A stretch of DNA of 64,000 bases from assembly GCF_013407835.1 (NCBI RefSeq), contig NZ_JACCBI010000001.1, positions 2,108,001-2,172,000 on the forward strand, written 5' to 3'. Source of the stretch: Agromyces atrinae. Lineage in GTDB: Bacteria; Actinomycetota; Actinomycetes; Actinomycetales; Microbacteriaceae. The position numbers were made by a program, and so were the translations under genes. Below are positions 33,212 through 42,775 of the stretch, piece by piece (positions within the stretch are counted from its first letter, which is position 1; each line of letters begins with the position of its first letter). The notes under the pieces were generated by a model. The model was not told the DNA's origin. It searched no databases and saw only the letters and a list, made by a program, of their open reading frames with translations.

Positions 33212-34501
33212 CTACTGGTCGGCGAACGTGCGGCCCGACGAGCAGCGCGACTCGGCGGCGGTCATGCCGTAGACGTCGGAGGGCAGCGCCTCGACGGTCG
33301 GAGCAGCGGGGTCGACGGGGGCCTCGGTCTCGACGGGAGCCTCGGGGTCGACCGGAGCCTCGGGCTCGACGGGGGCCTCGGTAACGGGCTGGTTCGCGTC
33401 GGGCACGGTTCCGAACGAGACGTTGTTCTGCGCCTCGGCGTCGAAGACGACCGGGCGGTCCTCTTGCAGCGCGAGGTTGATGATCTGGGCCGACTCGACC
33501 GGAACGACGCCGTCGCCCGAGTACGCGGTCGGGTACTGCACGAACGCGATCTGGCTCAGGTCGGTGTCTTTCAGGGCCTTCGCGATCGAGACGAGGTTCA
33601 CGACGCTGCCGAGGCTGTCGGAGAACGTCATGTTCGCGAGCGCGACCTTCGCGATGCCGAAGAGCTTGACGGGGTCGGTGAGAGTGCCGTCGCTCTGCAG
33701 CGTGCGCGCGAGCGACGACATGTAGACCTGCTGGTTCGAGATGCGACCGAGGTCGCTGCCGTCGCCGACGCCGTGACGCGTGCGCAGGAACTGCAGGGCC
33801 TGCAGACCCGTGAGCGAATGCGTTCCGGGGTCGAGGTAGGTGTCGGTGTGGTCGTCCTCGATGCGCTCGGCGACACAGACCTCGACGCCGCCGACGGCCG
33901 TCGCGAGGTTCGCGACACCGTTGAACTGCACCACGCCCGCGAACGGGATCGTGAGGCCGGTGAGGTCTTCGACGGTCTTCACGACGCACGCCATGCCGCC
34001 GCGACCGAGGGTCGAGTTGATCTTGCCGTTGTAGGCCGAGAGTTCCTCGCCCGTCTGCGGGTCGGTGCACTCGGGCACGTCGACGTACATGTCACGGGGG
34101 AAGCTCACGACGGCCGCGTGCGAGTGGTCCTCGGCGATGTGCAGCAGCATCGTCACGTCGTTGAGAGTGCCCTCTTCGTCTTCGCCGTAGCCGTCGCCCT
34201 GGCCTTCGCGGCTGTCGCTGCCGATGACGAGGAGGTTCACTCCGCCATCGATCGCACCGACATCGGGCAGACCCTCGAGCACCGACTCGTTGCCGAGCGT
34301 GACCGACGGCTTGATCGTCTGCGAGAGGTCCCAGACCGCGTACGCCGCGATCGAGACGCCGCTCACAGCGATGACACCGACGACGGCCGTGGCGACCTTC
34401 GCGATGGTGCGCCAGGGCGACGACTTCTCGAGTCGGCCGTGCCGCGCCATGGAGGGCGATTTCGCCGCTCGACGTGAGGTGTGACGCAGGTCGCCTGCCA
34501 C
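33212..34501 (-). CDS. LytR-CpsA-Psr family cell-wall polymer ligase
   Basis: A 429-residue protein with one N-terminal membrane anchor (about 33-57) and an extracellular LCP domain (about 88-300: LVIGSDSREGQGD, VSFPRDMYVDVP, LRTRHGVGDGSDLGRI) containing the conserved Arg and Asp residues that bind polyprenyl pyrophosphate. LCP enzymes attach wall polysaccharides or teichoic-type polymers to peptidoglycan. A late linker (about 365-400) holds repeated EAPV(D/E)PE units. GTG 34501 is chosen since AGAGGA lies 6 bases upstream, unlike the ATG at 34450. It sits between two tRNA-Ser genes. Confidence 0.9.
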   Translation of the reverse strand: MAGDLRHTSRRAAKSPSMARHGRLEKSSPWRTIAKVATAVVGVIAVSGVSIAAYAVWDLSQTIKPSVTLGNESVLEGLPDVGAIDGGVNLLVIGSDSREGQGDGYGEDEEGTLNDVTMLLHIAEDHSHAAVVSFPRDMYVDVPECTDPQTGEELSAYNGKINSTLGRGGMACVVKTVEDLTGLTIPFAGVVQFNGVANLATAVGGVEVCVAERIEDDHTDTYLDPGTHSLTGLQALQFLRTRHGVGDGSDLGRISNQQVYMSSLARTLQSDGTLTDPVKLFGIAKVALANMTFSDSLGSVVNLVSIAKALKDTDLSQIAFVQYPTAYSGDGVVPVESAQIINLALQEDRPVVFDAEAQNNVSFGTVPDANQPVTEAPVEPEAPVDPEAPVETEAPVDPAAPTVEALPSDVYGMTAAESRCSSGRTFADQ

Positions 34502-34531
34502 TCGATTCCTCTCGGTCTACGTCAATCAGTG

Positions 34532-34616
34532 CGGAGGGCGTGGGATTCGAACCCACGAGACATTTCTGCCCACTGGTTTTCAAGACCAGCTCCATCGGCC
34601 GCTCGGACAGCCCTCC
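34532..34616 (-). tRNA. tRNA-Ser (anticodon UGA)
   Basis: An 85-nt class II tRNA: acceptor GGAGGGC/GCCCTCC, anticodon stem CTGGT/ACCAG with loop CTTGAAA (UGA), long variable arm, T-arm GTGGGTTCGAATCCCAC, discriminator G. It decodes UCA and other UCN codons. CCA not encoded. Confidence 0.96.
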
Positions 34617-34730
34617 TTGCACGCACGAAAGAGTGCGCGCACCGGAAGATTCTACCGATAGGCGTCATTCCAGACTGACAGACCACCCTGAGAGAGCACC
34701 TGATGAGGGCGGAGAAGAAGGCGTGAGGCC

Positions 34731-35558
34731 TCAGTCGATCGAGTCGAGCACCGTGACGAGACCGTCGTGCTCGACATCTCCCGTCGCCTCGCCCGCGGCA
34801 TCCTTCACCTCGGCGGGAGCCTGCCCCATGGCGACGGGGCGTCCGGCGGCGCGCGCCCACGTGAACATCTCGATGTCGTTGCGGCCGTCGCCGACGGCGA
34901 CGACGCGGTCGAGCTCGATGCCGAGCCACGAACGCACACGCTCGAGGGCCGTCGCCTTGTTGACGCCCTCGGGCGCGATGTCGAGCCACGCCGTCCACCC
35001 GATCGCGTAGCTCACCTGGTGGAGGCCCATCTCGTCGACGAGCGCGAGGAAGTCGTCGAGTTCGTGGTCGGGCGAGACGACGACGACACGTGTCGCTTCG
35101 ACGCCGAAGAGTTCGGCGAACTCGACCTGGTGGGCGTTCGTCAGGTTCCAGTCCTGCATGCCCTCGGTGTAGAGGCGGTAGCCGAAGGCGTCCTCGACCA
35201 TGAAGCGGCCCTCGGGCAGGAACGAGCGGATGCGGGCGAGCACGGGCTCGGGGTCGAACGTCTCGATGTACTCGCGCACGTACCCGTGATCGTCGGCCTC
35301 GCCCGGCTCGGCGCGCCGCATGGTCATGGCGCCGTTGGCGCACACCACGTAGCGGGGCTCGATCTCGAGCTTCTCGAGGATGGGGTGGGTCGTCTCCCAC
35401 GAGCGACCCGTCGCGAGCGTCACCTCGTGGCCGAGGTCGCGCACGCGCTGCACGGCATCGATGACGGCGAGACTCAGGGTCTCGTCTTCGTGGATGACGG
35501 TTCCATCGATGTCGAGAGCGACGAGCTTCCTGTCAGCGCGGCGCTCCGCCGTCGTCAT
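34731..35558 (-). CDS. Cof-type HAD phosphatase
   Basis: A 275-residue HAD-superfamily hydrolase with motif [10 protein letters not shown] (about residues 14-22), a motif II Thr in ATGRSWE, a large alpha/beta cap and motif [15 protein letters not shown]. This is the Cof/IIB group that dephosphorylates sugar phosphates or flavin precursors. ATG 35558 overlaps the serS stop by 4 bases, so it is co-transcribed with serS, a gene order frequent in Microbacteriaceae. Physiological substrate unknown. Confidence 0.88.
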   Translation of the reverse strand: MTTAERRADRKLVALDIDGTVIHEDETLSLAVIDAVQRVRDLGHEVTLATGRSWETTHPILEKLEIEPRYVVCANGAMTMRRAEPGEADDHGYVREYIETFDPEPVLARIRSFLPEGRFMVEDAFGYRLYTEGMQDWNLTNAHQVEFAELFGVEATRVVVVSPDHELDDFLALVDEMGLHQVSYAIGWTAWLDIAPEGVNKATALERVRSWLGIELDRVVAVGDGRNDIEMFTWARAAGRPVAMGQAPAEVKDAAGEATGDVEHDGLVTVLDSID

Positions 35559-36835
35559 CCGTTCGCCTCGCGCCCCAGGGGTTCGAGCACCTCGAGGCCG
35601 CCGAGGTACGGGCGCAGCGCCTCGGGCACGACGACCGAGCCGTCGGCCTGCTGGTGCGTCTCGAGGATCGCGACGAGCCACCGCGTCGTCGCGAGGGTTC
35701 CGTTGAGGGTCGCGACGGGAGCGGTCTTGCCGCCCTCACCGCGGTGACGGATCTCGAGGCGACGGGCCTGGTAGGTCGTGCAGTTCGAGGTCGACGTGAG
35801 CTCGCGGTACGCGCCCTGCGTCGGCACCCACGCCTCGACGTCGAACTTGCGCGCGGCGCTCGAGCCGAGGTCGCCGGCCGCCGTGTCGATGACGCGGTAG
35901 CTGAGACCCAGGTCTTGCAGCATGCCCTCCTGCCAGCCGAGCAGGCGGGCGTGCTCGGCCTCGGCCTCGTCGGCCGCGACGATCGAGAACATCTCGAGCT
36001 TGTTGAACTGGTGCACGCGGATGATTCCGCGGGTGTCCTTGCCGTGGCTGCCGGCCTCTCGCCGGTAGCACGTCGACCAGCCGGCGTAGCGCAGCGGGCC
36101 CTTCGAGAGGTCGAGGATCTCGTCGGAGTGGTACCCGGCGAGCGCGACCTCGCTCGTGCCCGTGAGGTAGAGCTCATCGGCGGGCAGGTAGTAGACCTCG
36201 TCGGCGTGCGCGCCGAGGAAGCCCGTGCCCTGCATGATCTCGGGCTTCACGAGCGTCGGCGGGATGAGCGGGGTGAACCCGGCGGCGATCGCCCGGTCGA
36301 GGCCCATGTTCATGATCGCGAGCTCGAGGCGCGCGCCGATGCCGACGAGGTAGTGGAAGCGGGCACCCGAGACCTTGGCGCCGCGCGCCATGTCGATGGC
36401 TCCGAGGAGCTCGCCGATCTCGAGGTGGTCGCGCGGCTCGAAGTCGAACGTCGGCATGCCGCCGACCTCCTTGAGCGTCACGAAGTCGTCTTCGCCACCC
36501 GCGGGAACACCGTCAACGACGATGTTGCCGATGCGTCGCACGATCTCGTCGAAGGCGACGCCGGCCTCGTTGGCGGCCTGGTTCGCCTCCTTCACGCGTG
36601 CGGCGAGCTGCTGCACCTCGGCGACGAGCGCCTTCTTCTCGTCGGGCGCCGCTTGGGCGACCCGCTTACCGAAGAGGTTCTGCTCGGCGCGCAGCGACTC
36701 GAACGTCGCGAGCGCGTGACGCTTGGCTGCATCTGCGGCGAGAGCCTCGTCGACGAGAGCCGTCGATTCCCCTCTCGCTTCTTGGGAACGCTTGACGCGC
36801 TCAGGATCATCGCGGAGGAGTACGGGATCGATCAC
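35555..36835 (-). CDS. serS: Seryl-tRNA synthetase
   Basis: A 426-residue class II synthetase that charges tRNA-Ser. The N-terminal coiled-coil arm (about 28-105), which grips the long variable arm of tRNA-Ser, is present; motif 2 reads [25 protein letters not shown] and motif 3 contains [16 protein letters not shown] and NGTLATTRW. Start is GTG 36835 ([14 protein letters not shown]). It is divergent from the diacylglycerol kinase-like gene with 35 bases between starts, and lies about 1 and 2.4 kb from two tRNA-Ser genes. Confidence 0.97.
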   Translation of the reverse strand: MIDPVLLRDDPERVKRSQEARGESTALVDEALAADAAKRHALATFESLRAEQNLFGKRVAQAAPDEKKALVAEVQQLAARVKEANQAANEAGVAFDEIVRRIGNIVVDGVPAGGEDDFVTLKEVGGMPTFDFEPRDHLEIGELLGAIDMARGAKVSGARFHYLVGIGARLELAIMNMGLDRAIAAGFTPLIPPTLVKPEIMQGTGFLGAHADEVYYLPADELYLTGTSEVALAGYHSDEILDLSKGPLRYAGWSTCYRREAGSHGKDTRGIIRVHQFNKLEMFSIVAADEAEAEHARLLGWQEGMLQDLGLSYRVIDTAAGDLGSSAARKFDVEAWVPTQGAYRELTSTSNCTTYQARRLEIRHRGEGGKTAPVATLNGTLATTRWLVAILETHQQADGSVVVPEALRPYLGGLEVLEPLGREANG

Positions 36836-36870
36836 CCGGTCAGTCTACTTAAAGCCACTACGGTGAGAGC

Positions 36871-37878
36871 GTGAGCGCAGCAGAGGCACCGGGGGAACCG
36901 GCTTCGGGCGCGGCCCGGAAGCGCGCCGCCATCATCTTCAACCCGACGAAGCAGGGCATCGCCGAGCTCCGCACCGCGGTCGCCGCCGTCGAGAAGAGCG
37001 CCGGGTGGGCTGAGTCGGTCTGGATCGAGACCGCCGCCGACGACCCCGGCAAGGGGATGGCGCGCGACGCCCTCACCTCGGGAGTCGACCTCGTCATCGC
37101 CGCGGGCGGCGACGGCACCGTGCGCTCGGTCGCCGCCGGACTTCGCGACAGCGGGATGCCTCTCGGACTCGTTCCCCAGGGAACCGGCAACCTGCTCGCG
37201 CGAAATCTCGGCATCCCCGTCAACGACCAGACGGCGGCGCTGCGCATCGCGTTCAGCGACTCCGAACGCTCGATCGACGTCATCACCGTCGCGGTCACGC
37301 GCGAGGGCGGCGCGACCGAGCAGCACGTCTCGCTCGTCATGGCGGGAGTCGGCTTCGACGCCGACATGATCTCCAACACGAATTCCGACCTCAAGAAGCG
37401 CGTCGGCTGGCTCGCCTACGTGGATGCCGGCCTGCGCGTACTTCCCGCATCGAAGCCGTTCCGCGTCTTCTACCGCGTCGACAGCGAGCAGTCACGCCGG
37501 GCACGCGTATCGACGGTGCTCGTCGCGAACCTCGGCCTGCTGCCCGGCAACATCGAGCTGATCCCCGACGCGTCGATCGACGACGAACGCCTCGACATCG
37601 CGATCCTGCAGCCCCGCGGAGCCTTCGGCTGGCTGCGCGTCTTCCGACGGGTCGCCGTGCAGAACCAACTGAGCAAGAGCGAGATCGGTCGCCGCTGGGT
37701 CGAACTCACGGGCGGCAAGAAGCGCAACGAGGTCATCTACCTCCGCGGACGCCGCGTGAGCGTCGAGATCGACAAGCCGCAGCAGTTCGAGATCGACGGA
37801 GACGACTTCGGCGCGATCACCACCGCCGTCTTCGAGGTCGACCCCGGCGGTCTCGTCGTGCGCGTCCCCTCCCCGTAG
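36871..37878 (+). CDS. Diacylglycerol/lipid kinase family protein
   Basis: A 335-residue DagK-type lipid kinase. The nucleotide site GGDGTVRSVAAGL (about residues 80-92) and PQGTGNLLARNLG (about 106-118) are intact, and the C-terminal beta-sandwich follows with ENGDD-like FEIDGDDFG. Such cytoplasmic enzymes phosphorylate diacylglycerol or related lipids for phospholipid and mannoside turnover. Start GTG 36871 with GTGAGAG upstream; divergent from serS. A hairpin follows its stop at 37892-37915. Confidence 0.88.
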   Translation: MSAAEAPGEPASGAARKRAAIIFNPTKQGIAELRTAVAAVEKSAGWAESVWIETAADDPGKGMARDALTSGVDLVIAAGGDGTVRSVAAGLRDSGMPLGLVPQGTGNLLARNLGIPVNDQTAALRIAFSDSERSIDVITVAVTREGGATEQHVSLVMAGVGFDADMISNTNSDLKKRVGWLAYVDAGLRVLPASKPFRVFYRVDSEQSRRARVSTVLVANLGLLPGNIELIPDASIDDERLDIAILQPRGAFGWLRVFRRVAVQNQLSKSEIGRRWVELTGGKKRNEVIYLRGRRVSVEIDKPQQFEIDGDDFGAITTAVFEVDPGGLVVRVPSP

Positions 37879-37891
37879 GTCCGCCGGCGAC

Positions 37892-37915
37892 GGATGACGC
37901 GGGCGTGCGTCATCC
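37892..37915. terminator. Hairpin after the lipid kinase gene
   Basis: GGATGACGC-GGGCGT-GCGTCATCC, a 9-base-pair hairpin 13 bases after the stop codon, built from the dispersed GGATGACGCG element. No U-run follows, so termination would be Rho-type or inefficient. Confidence 0.5.
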
Positions 37916-37977
37916 CCTCTCCTCGCGCACCTCGCACCCCGCACCCTCTTTCCTCCTCGCACCCCTCTTTCCCCTCG

Positions 37978-38390
37978 CAGGAGTACCGCTCGCGCGCGAG
38001 AGTGCCACGCGAACGGCACTCACGCGCGCCAGCGGCACTCCGCCGGGACGAAGACTCCGCGGGGATGACGCGGGCGCGCGCATGAATAAGGTGCGAACGC
38101 CGGGCGGATGACGCGGGCGCGCGACATCCCCCACACCTCCCCCACCCGCAGGAGTGCCGTTCGTGCGCGGGAGTGCTACGCGAACGGCACTCACACGCGA
38201 CAGCGGCACTCCGCCGGGACGAAGACTCCGCGGGGATGACGCGGGCGCACGCATGAGCAAAGTGCGAACGCCGGAAGGATGACGCGAGCGCGCGACATCC
38301 CCCACCCCTCCCCCCCTCGCAGGAGTGCCGCTCGCGCGCGAGAGTGCCACGCGAACGGCACTCGCGCGCGATACCGGCACTCCGCCGGGG
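37978..38390. repeat. Tandem repeat, three copies of a 171-base unit (last truncated)
   Basis: Copies start at 37978, 38149 and 38320, each 171 bases apart and beginning CAGGAGT(A/G)CCG. The first 70 bases of each form a long imperfect hairpin with arms of form GAGTGCCG...GAGTGCC, and the rest carries GGATGACGCGGG twice. The third copy stops after about 70 bases. This fills most of the gene-free gap 37879-38449. A single related hairpin lies at 58612-58681. Confidence 0.85.
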
Positions 38391-38449
38391 AGGTGCAGGC
38401 GCGAGTGGGTCGGAAGATGCGGAGAGAGTAGGGGTCAGAAAGCGCGAGC

Positions 38450-39394
38450 TCAGATGTCGAGGACGATCTTTCCGCGGACGTGGCCGTTCTGGCTGAGTGA
38501 CTGCGCGTCGGCGGCCTGATCGAGCAGGAAGCGCGCGGCGATCTCGATGTCGACGCGACCCTCGGCGGCGAGTTCGGCGGTGACTCCGACAGCCTCGTGT
38601 CGCCACGCCTGCTCTTCGTCGGTGAGCGGCTCGGGGCTTCCGCCCGACCACGCACGAATGCCCCAGTCGGCGGCGCGCGCACCCTGCACGATCGTGCCGA
38701 TGCGGTTGCGGTCCTCGACGAGCTCGAGCGACGACTCGATCGCCTCGTCGGTGCCGGCGGCATCGAGAGCGACGGTCACGCCCTGCGGCGCCGCCTCACG
38801 GACGCGCTCGGTGAGCCCGTCGCCGTAGACGACGGGCACGGCGCCGAGTTCACGAAGACGCTCGTGGTTCGCCTCGCTCGCGGTCGCGATCGTCTTCGCT
38901 CCCCAGAGCTTCGCGAACTGGATGGCGGCCTGGCCGACGCCACCGGCACCGCCGTGGAGCAGGAGCGTGTCGCCCTCGCCGACGCCGAGCGACTTGAGCG
39001 CCTGGTACGCGGTGCCCCACGCGACGCCGATCGCGGCTGCCTGTTCCCAGCCGAGGCCGGCCGGCTTCGGGGTGAGCTTGTCGGGCGTCGTCACGACGTG
39101 AGTCGCGTAAGCGCCGTTCGCACCGGTGATGATGACGTGATCGCCGACCGAGACGCCCTCGACGCGCTTGCCGATCGATTCGACGACTCCGGCGGCGTCG
39201 GAGCCGACGCGGCGCGGCTCCTCGATGGGCGGCGACGGGCGGATCGCGGAGCGCAGCTTCCAGTCGATGGGGTTGACGCTCGCGGCGCGCACGGCGACGA
39301 CGACCTCGCGCTTGCCCGCGACGGGGTCGGGGAACTCGATGAGCTGGAGGACCTCGGGCCCTCCGAACTCGGTGTAGACGACGGCATGAGCCAT
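38450..39394 (-). CDS. NADP-dependent quinone oxidoreductase-like protein (MDR family)
   Basis: A 314-residue zinc-free medium-chain reductase. The N-terminal GroES-like domain opens VVYTEFGGPEVLQL, and the Rossmann domain has LLLHGGAGGVGQAAIQFAKL (about 146-165). No zinc-binding cysteine set is present. ATG 39394 is chosen for the AGGAGAA site upstream. It is the last gene on a long leftward run but is separated by 45 bases from the fuconolactonase; a role in the fucose pathway is not supported by family. Confidence 0.88.
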   Translation of the reverse strand: MAHAVVYTEFGGPEVLQLIEFPDPVAGKREVVVAVRAASVNPIDWKLRSAIRPSPPIEEPRRVGSDAAGVVESIGKRVEGVSVGDHVIITGANGAYATHVVTTPDKLTPKPAGLGWEQAAAIGVAWGTAYQALKSLGVGEGDTLLLHGGAGGVGQAAIQFAKLWGAKTIATASEANHERLRELGAVPVVYGDGLTERVREAAPQGVTVALDAAGTDEAIESSLELVEDRNRIGTIVQGARAADWGIRAWSGGSPEPLTDEEQAWRHEAVGVTAELAAEGRVDIEIAARFLLDQAADAQSLSQNGHVRGKIVLDI

Positions 39395-39439
39395 GGCGTT
39401 CTCCTCACGTTCTCGACCAGTCTGCACCGACCGGGCGGT

Positions 39440-40303
39440 TTACGGCGTCGGGTTGCGGGCCGCGTCGGAGAGTCGGTATACGCGCTGAGCGGTGCGGAAC
39501 GCGATGTCGTCACGCTCCCCCGGCGAGAGCGGGTCGAGCGCGACGGCGGCCCACTCGTCGCTCGTGAGCCCTGCGGCCCCGACCGCCGAGACCGGCCAGT
39601 CGCTGCCGAACATCGTGCGGCTCGGCCCGAATGCCGTGAGCACCGCGTCGATCCACGGGCTGTACTCGTGCGCCTCGAACGCCTGCGGCGCTTCGGCGGG
39701 CAGCCCCGAGAGCTTGACGCTCACGTTCGGCAGTACGGCGAGCGCGTCGAGGTTCGCGCGCCAGCGCCGGCCGGCGTCGCTCTGCGCTCCGTCGGCGAGA
39801 GGCGGCTTTCCGGCGTGGTCGAGCACGATCGAGAGGTCGGGATGACGGCGAGCGAGCCGCACGAGGGCATCGAGCTGCGGGTTCCGCACGCACGCGTCGA
39901 AGACGAGGTCGCGCTGAGAGACGAGGCGCAGACCGGCATCCCACTCGGCGGAATCGAACGCGGCGACCGGCTCGCCCTGCAGGAGCCGCCTGACGCCCAC
40001 GACACCGGGAACGTCGGCGAGCGCGTCGAGGTCGCCCGCGACATCCGCCCCCCGCTCGAGCGCCGCGAACGCGACGATGCCGCGGAGAGCCGGCCAGTCG
40101 AGACCCGCGACCCAGCGCGCCTCGGCGAGCCCCTGCTCGGGCACGCAGTCGGCCTGCACGAAGACGAAGCCCGTCGCCCGCGTGGCTCCCGCGGCGAGGT
40201 CGACCGGCAGCCGCGGCACGCCGAGTTCGGGTTCGTCGTCGAGCCACGGGTAGCGGAGCACCGCCCGATCCCACACGTGCACGTGGGCGTCGATGAGAGT
40301 CAC
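39440..40303 (-). CDS. Amidohydrolase, probable L-fuconolactonase
   Basis: A 287-residue amidohydrolase_2 (COG3618) enzyme: LIDAHVHVW at the N-terminus gives the metal-type HxH, LDHAGKPP (about residue 150) and FGSDWPVS (about 228) supply the remaining active-site residues. L-fuconolactonases of this family open L-fucono-1,5-lactone to L-fuconate. Start GTG 40303, 3 bases after the stop of the fuconate dehydratase gene, so expression is coupled. Together with the dehydratase and the aldo/keto reductase it defines an oxidative L-fucose route. Confidence 0.85.
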   Translation of the reverse strand: MTLIDAHVHVWDRAVLRYPWLDDEPELGVPRLPVDLAAGATRATGFVFVQADCVPEQGLAEARWVAGLDWPALRGIVAFAALERGADVAGDLDALADVPGVVGVRRLLQGEPVAAFDSAEWDAGLRLVSQRDLVFDACVRNPQLDALVRLARRHPDLSIVLDHAGKPPLADGAQSDAGRRWRANLDALAVLPNVSVKLSGLPAEAPQAFEAHEYSPWIDAVLTAFGPSRTMFGSDWPVSAVGAAGLTSDEWAAVALDPLSPGERDDIAFRTAQRVYRLSDAARNPTP

Positions 40304-40305
40304 GG

Positions 40306-41610
40306 TCAGACCCGCGCGCCCGCCCAGTACGAACCCTCGGGGAACGCGAACTCGGCGAGCGACGACTCGTGCATCTCGGCAGAGTAGCCGGGAAGGCTCG
40401 GCACGCGGTAGGCGCCGTTCTCGACGATGCAGGGGTCGACGAAGTGCTCGTGCAGGTGGTCGACGAACTCGGTGACGCGGTTCTCGAGCGACCCCGACAC
40501 GGCGACGTAGTCGAAGATCGACAGGTGCTGCACGAGTTCGCAGAGGCCCACGCCGCCGGCGTGCGGGCACACGGGCACGCCGAACTTCTTCGCCATGAGG
40601 TACACCGAGAGGATCTCGTTGATGCTCGCGAGGCGTGCCGAGTCGAGCTGGCAGAAGTCGATGGCTCCGGCCTGGAACATCTGCTTGAAGAGCACGCGGT
40701 TCATGCCGTGCTCGCCTGTCGCGACGCCGATGGGCGCGACGGCCTTCCGGATCGCGGCGTGACCGAGCACGTCGTCGGGGCTCGTCGGCTCCTCGATCCA
40801 CATCGGACGGAACTCGGCGAGGGCGGTGACCCACTCGATCGCCTCGGGCACGTCCCACACCTGGTTGGCGTCGATCATGAGGTTCGCGTCGGGGCCGATG
40901 ACCTCGCGCGCGATGCGACAACGTCGGATGTCTTCCTCGAGGTTCGCGCCGACCTTGAGCTTGATGTGGCGGTAGCCCTCGTCGACGGCTTCCTGCGCGA
41001 GGCGGCGCAGCTTGTCGTCGGAGTAACCGAGCCAGCCCGCGCTCGTCGTGTAGCAGGGGTAGCCGGTCTGCTCGAGTTCGGCGATGCGCTCGGCACGCGT
41101 CGGCGCGAGCTCGGCGAGGATGCCGATCGCCTCCTCGCGCGTGATGGCGTCGGTCAGGTACTGCAGGTCGGCGACGTCGACGAGCTGCTCGGGCGTCATG
41201 TCGGCGAGCAGGCGCCACAGCGGCTTGCCCGCGCGGCGCGCGGCCATGTCCCACACGGCGTTCATGACGGCGGCCATCGCGAGGTGTTCGACGCCCTTCT
41301 CGGGGCCGAGCCAGCGCAGTTGCGAGTCGCTCTTGAGTTCGCGGTAGATCGCGCCGAGGTCGCCCGTGATCTCGGCGACGTCGCGGCCGATGAGCGGCAG
41401 CGCGCGCTGTTCGGCGGCGAGCACGCAGATGTCGTTGCCGCGACCGATCGTGAAGGTGAAGCCGTACCCCGAGAGCTCGGGGTCGTCGGTGCGCAGGATG
41501 ACGTAGGCGGCGGAGTAGTCGCCGTCCTTGTTCATCGCGTCGGAGCCGTCGGCGGTGAGCGACGTGGGGAACCGGACGTCGACGACGTCGACGGAGGTGA
41601 TGGTGGTCAT
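40306..41610 (-). CDS. L-fuconate dehydratase (enolase superfamily)
   Basis: A 434-residue enolase-superfamily dehydratase that removes water from L-fuconate to give 2-keto-3-deoxy-L-fuconate. Catalytic residues visible: HIKLKVG (KxK base), MIDANQVW (metal Asp), [10 protein letters not shown] (metal Glu), VATGEHGMN (metal Glu) and CPHAGGVG (acid His). The N-terminus [26 protein letters not shown] capping region is the L-fuconate dehydratase/ENOSF1 hallmark. Start ATG 41610. Operator-like repeats lie just upstream. No KDF dehydrogenase or KDF hydrolase is seen in the window. Confidence 0.92.
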   Translation of the reverse strand: MTTITSVDVVDVRFPTSLTADGSDAMNKDGDYSAAYVILRTDDPELSGYGFTFTIGRGNDICVLAAEQRALPLIGRDVAEITGDLGAIYRELKSDSQLRWLGPEKGVEHLAMAAVMNAVWDMAARRAGKPLWRLLADMTPEQLVDVADLQYLTDAITREEAIGILAELAPTRAERIAELEQTGYPCYTTSAGWLGYSDDKLRRLAQEAVDEGYRHIKLKVGANLEEDIRRCRIAREVIGPDANLMIDANQVWDVPEAIEWVTALAEFRPMWIEEPTSPDDVLGHAAIRKAVAPIGVATGEHGMNRVLFKQMFQAGAIDFCQLDSARLASINEILSVYLMAKKFGVPVCPHAGGVGLCELVQHLSIFDYVAVSGSLENRVTEFVDHLHEHFVDPCIVENGAYRVPSLPGYSAEMHESSLAEFAFPEGSYWAGARV

Positions 41611-41632
41611 GGGCGCATCCTTCGAGCGTGAT

Positions 41633-41680
41633 TCATCCGACTAATCGAGTCAGTGCGAGGCTAGGCGAGAGGTCGGATGA
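41633..41680. promoter_or_regulatory. Paired TCATCCGACY operator half-sites
   Basis: TCATCCGACT (41633-41642) and, inverted, GGTCGGATGA (41671-41680) frame the upstream region of the fuconate dehydratase. The related core GGTCGGA occurs again at 42725-42731 before the aldo/keto reductase, so one regulator of GntR or IclR type probably controls both. Confidence 0.5.
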
Positions 41681-41726
41681 CTGTCAATCCAGGCATCCGT
41701 GCACTCACGCTTCCCGAGAGGTCGGA

Positions 41727-42704
41727 TCAGTGGCCCGCGGGGATGAGTCCACGATCGGCGAGGTCGACCCACAGGGCGTCCGGCACGGCCGCGGTCGCGT
41801 AGCGGATCGTCGACGCGACGTGATGCGGCTTCCCGACGCCGACCGTCGCGTTGACGACGAGCGGATGACGCAGCGCGAACTGCACCGCGGCATGGGGCAG
41901 TTCGACGTCGTGGGCGGCGCAGACGGCGGCGAGTTCACGCGCGCGAGCGAGCACGTCGGCGGGCACGGGCCCGTAGTTGTAGTGCGCGTCGGCGCTCGGC
42001 GTCGACGTCGCGAGAAGCCCGGAGTTGTAGACGCCGACGGCGACGACCCCCGTACCGTGGCGCTCGGCCGCGGGGAAGACGTCGGCGAGGGCCGGCTGCT
42101 CGAGGAGCGTGTAACGGCCGGCGACCATCGCGAGGTCGAGGTCGCCCGTCTCGATGAAGCGCGCGATGACGTCGGCGGAGTTCGCTCCGACGCCGATCGC
42201 TCCGACGATTCCCTCGTCGCGCAGGGCGACGAGCGCCGGCAGGGCTTCGGCGATCGCCTGCTCGAGGTGGTCGTCGGGGTCGTGCACGTAGACGATGTCG
42301 ACACGGTCGAGGCCGAGCCGTTCGAGCGACTCGTCGAGGCTGCGGCGCACACCGTCGGCGGAGAAGTCCCAGCGTCGGACGCGATCGGCGGGCACGACGA
42401 AGCCGTCGTCGAGCGCGCCGTCGGGGTTCGCGACCGGCTCGAGCACGCGACCGATCTTCGTCGAGATCACGTACTCGTCGCGGGGCCGCTCGGCGAGGGC
42501 CGCGCCGAGGCGCCGCTCCGAGAGGCCGAGCCCGTAGTGCGGCGCGGTGTCGAAGTAGCGCACGCCCCCGTCCCACATGCCGTCGACGACCGCGCGCGCC
42601 GAGTCATCGTCGATCGCGCGGTAGAGGTTGCCGAGAGGGGCTGCGCCGAGGCCCAGGGCACCCAGCGAGGCACGGTCGAAGGGCGGAACGGTCGAGCGGG
42701 TCAT
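41727..42704 (-). CDS. Aldo/keto reductase, probable L-fucose (D-threo-aldose) dehydrogenase
   Basis: A 325-residue NAD(P)-dependent aldo/keto reductase with the tetrad Asp-Tyr-Lys-His: YFDTAPHYGLGLSE (Asp, Tyr), VISTKIGRVL (Lys) and DIVYVHDPDDH (His). This subgroup includes D-threo-aldose 1-dehydrogenases, which oxidise L-fucose to L-fuconolactone. Start ATG 42704 with AGGGAGC upstream. It is the first step expected for the neighbouring lactonase and dehydratase, and shares operator-like motifs with them. Confidence 0.85.
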   Translation of the reverse strand: MTRSTVPPFDRASLGALGLGAAPLGNLYRAIDDDSARAVVDGMWDGGVRYFDTAPHYGLGLSERRLGAALAERPRDEYVISTKIGRVLEPVANPDGALDDGFVVPADRVRRWDFSADGVRRSLDESLERLGLDRVDIVYVHDPDDHLEQAIAEALPALVALRDEGIVGAIGVGANSADVIARFIETGDLDLAMVAGRYTLLEQPALADVFPAAERHGTGVVAVGVYNSGLLATSTPSADAHYNYGPVPADVLARARELAAVCAAHDVELPHAAVQFALRHPLVVNATVGVGKPHHVASTIRYATAAVPDALWVDLADRGLIPAGH

Positions 42705-42723
42705 CGGTGCTCCCTGGGTCGAA

Positions 42724-42734
42724 AGGTCGGACCT
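42724..42734. promoter_or_regulatory. Palindromic operator before aldo/keto reductase
   Basis: AGGTC-G-GACCT, an 11-base palindrome 20 bases upstream of the start; its GGTCGGA core matches the sites at 41633-41680. AT-rich TATTGTA follows. Confidence 0.5.
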
Positions 42735-42775
42735 ATTGTAGGAGTTCGGGCTCGGATCGACACCTGCCCCTGTCG

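Noticed and set aside
37910..38380. Minus-strand frame encoding a 57-residue repeat protein
   Set aside because: It exists only because the 171-base unit is divisible by three; Arg/Ala/Pro composition and the hairpins indicate non-coding repeat.
38450..39394. Dehydrogenase step of the fucose pathway
   Set aside because: The protein is a zinc-free quinone-reductase-type MDR enzyme, not the SDR expected for 2-keto-3-deoxy-L-fuconate.
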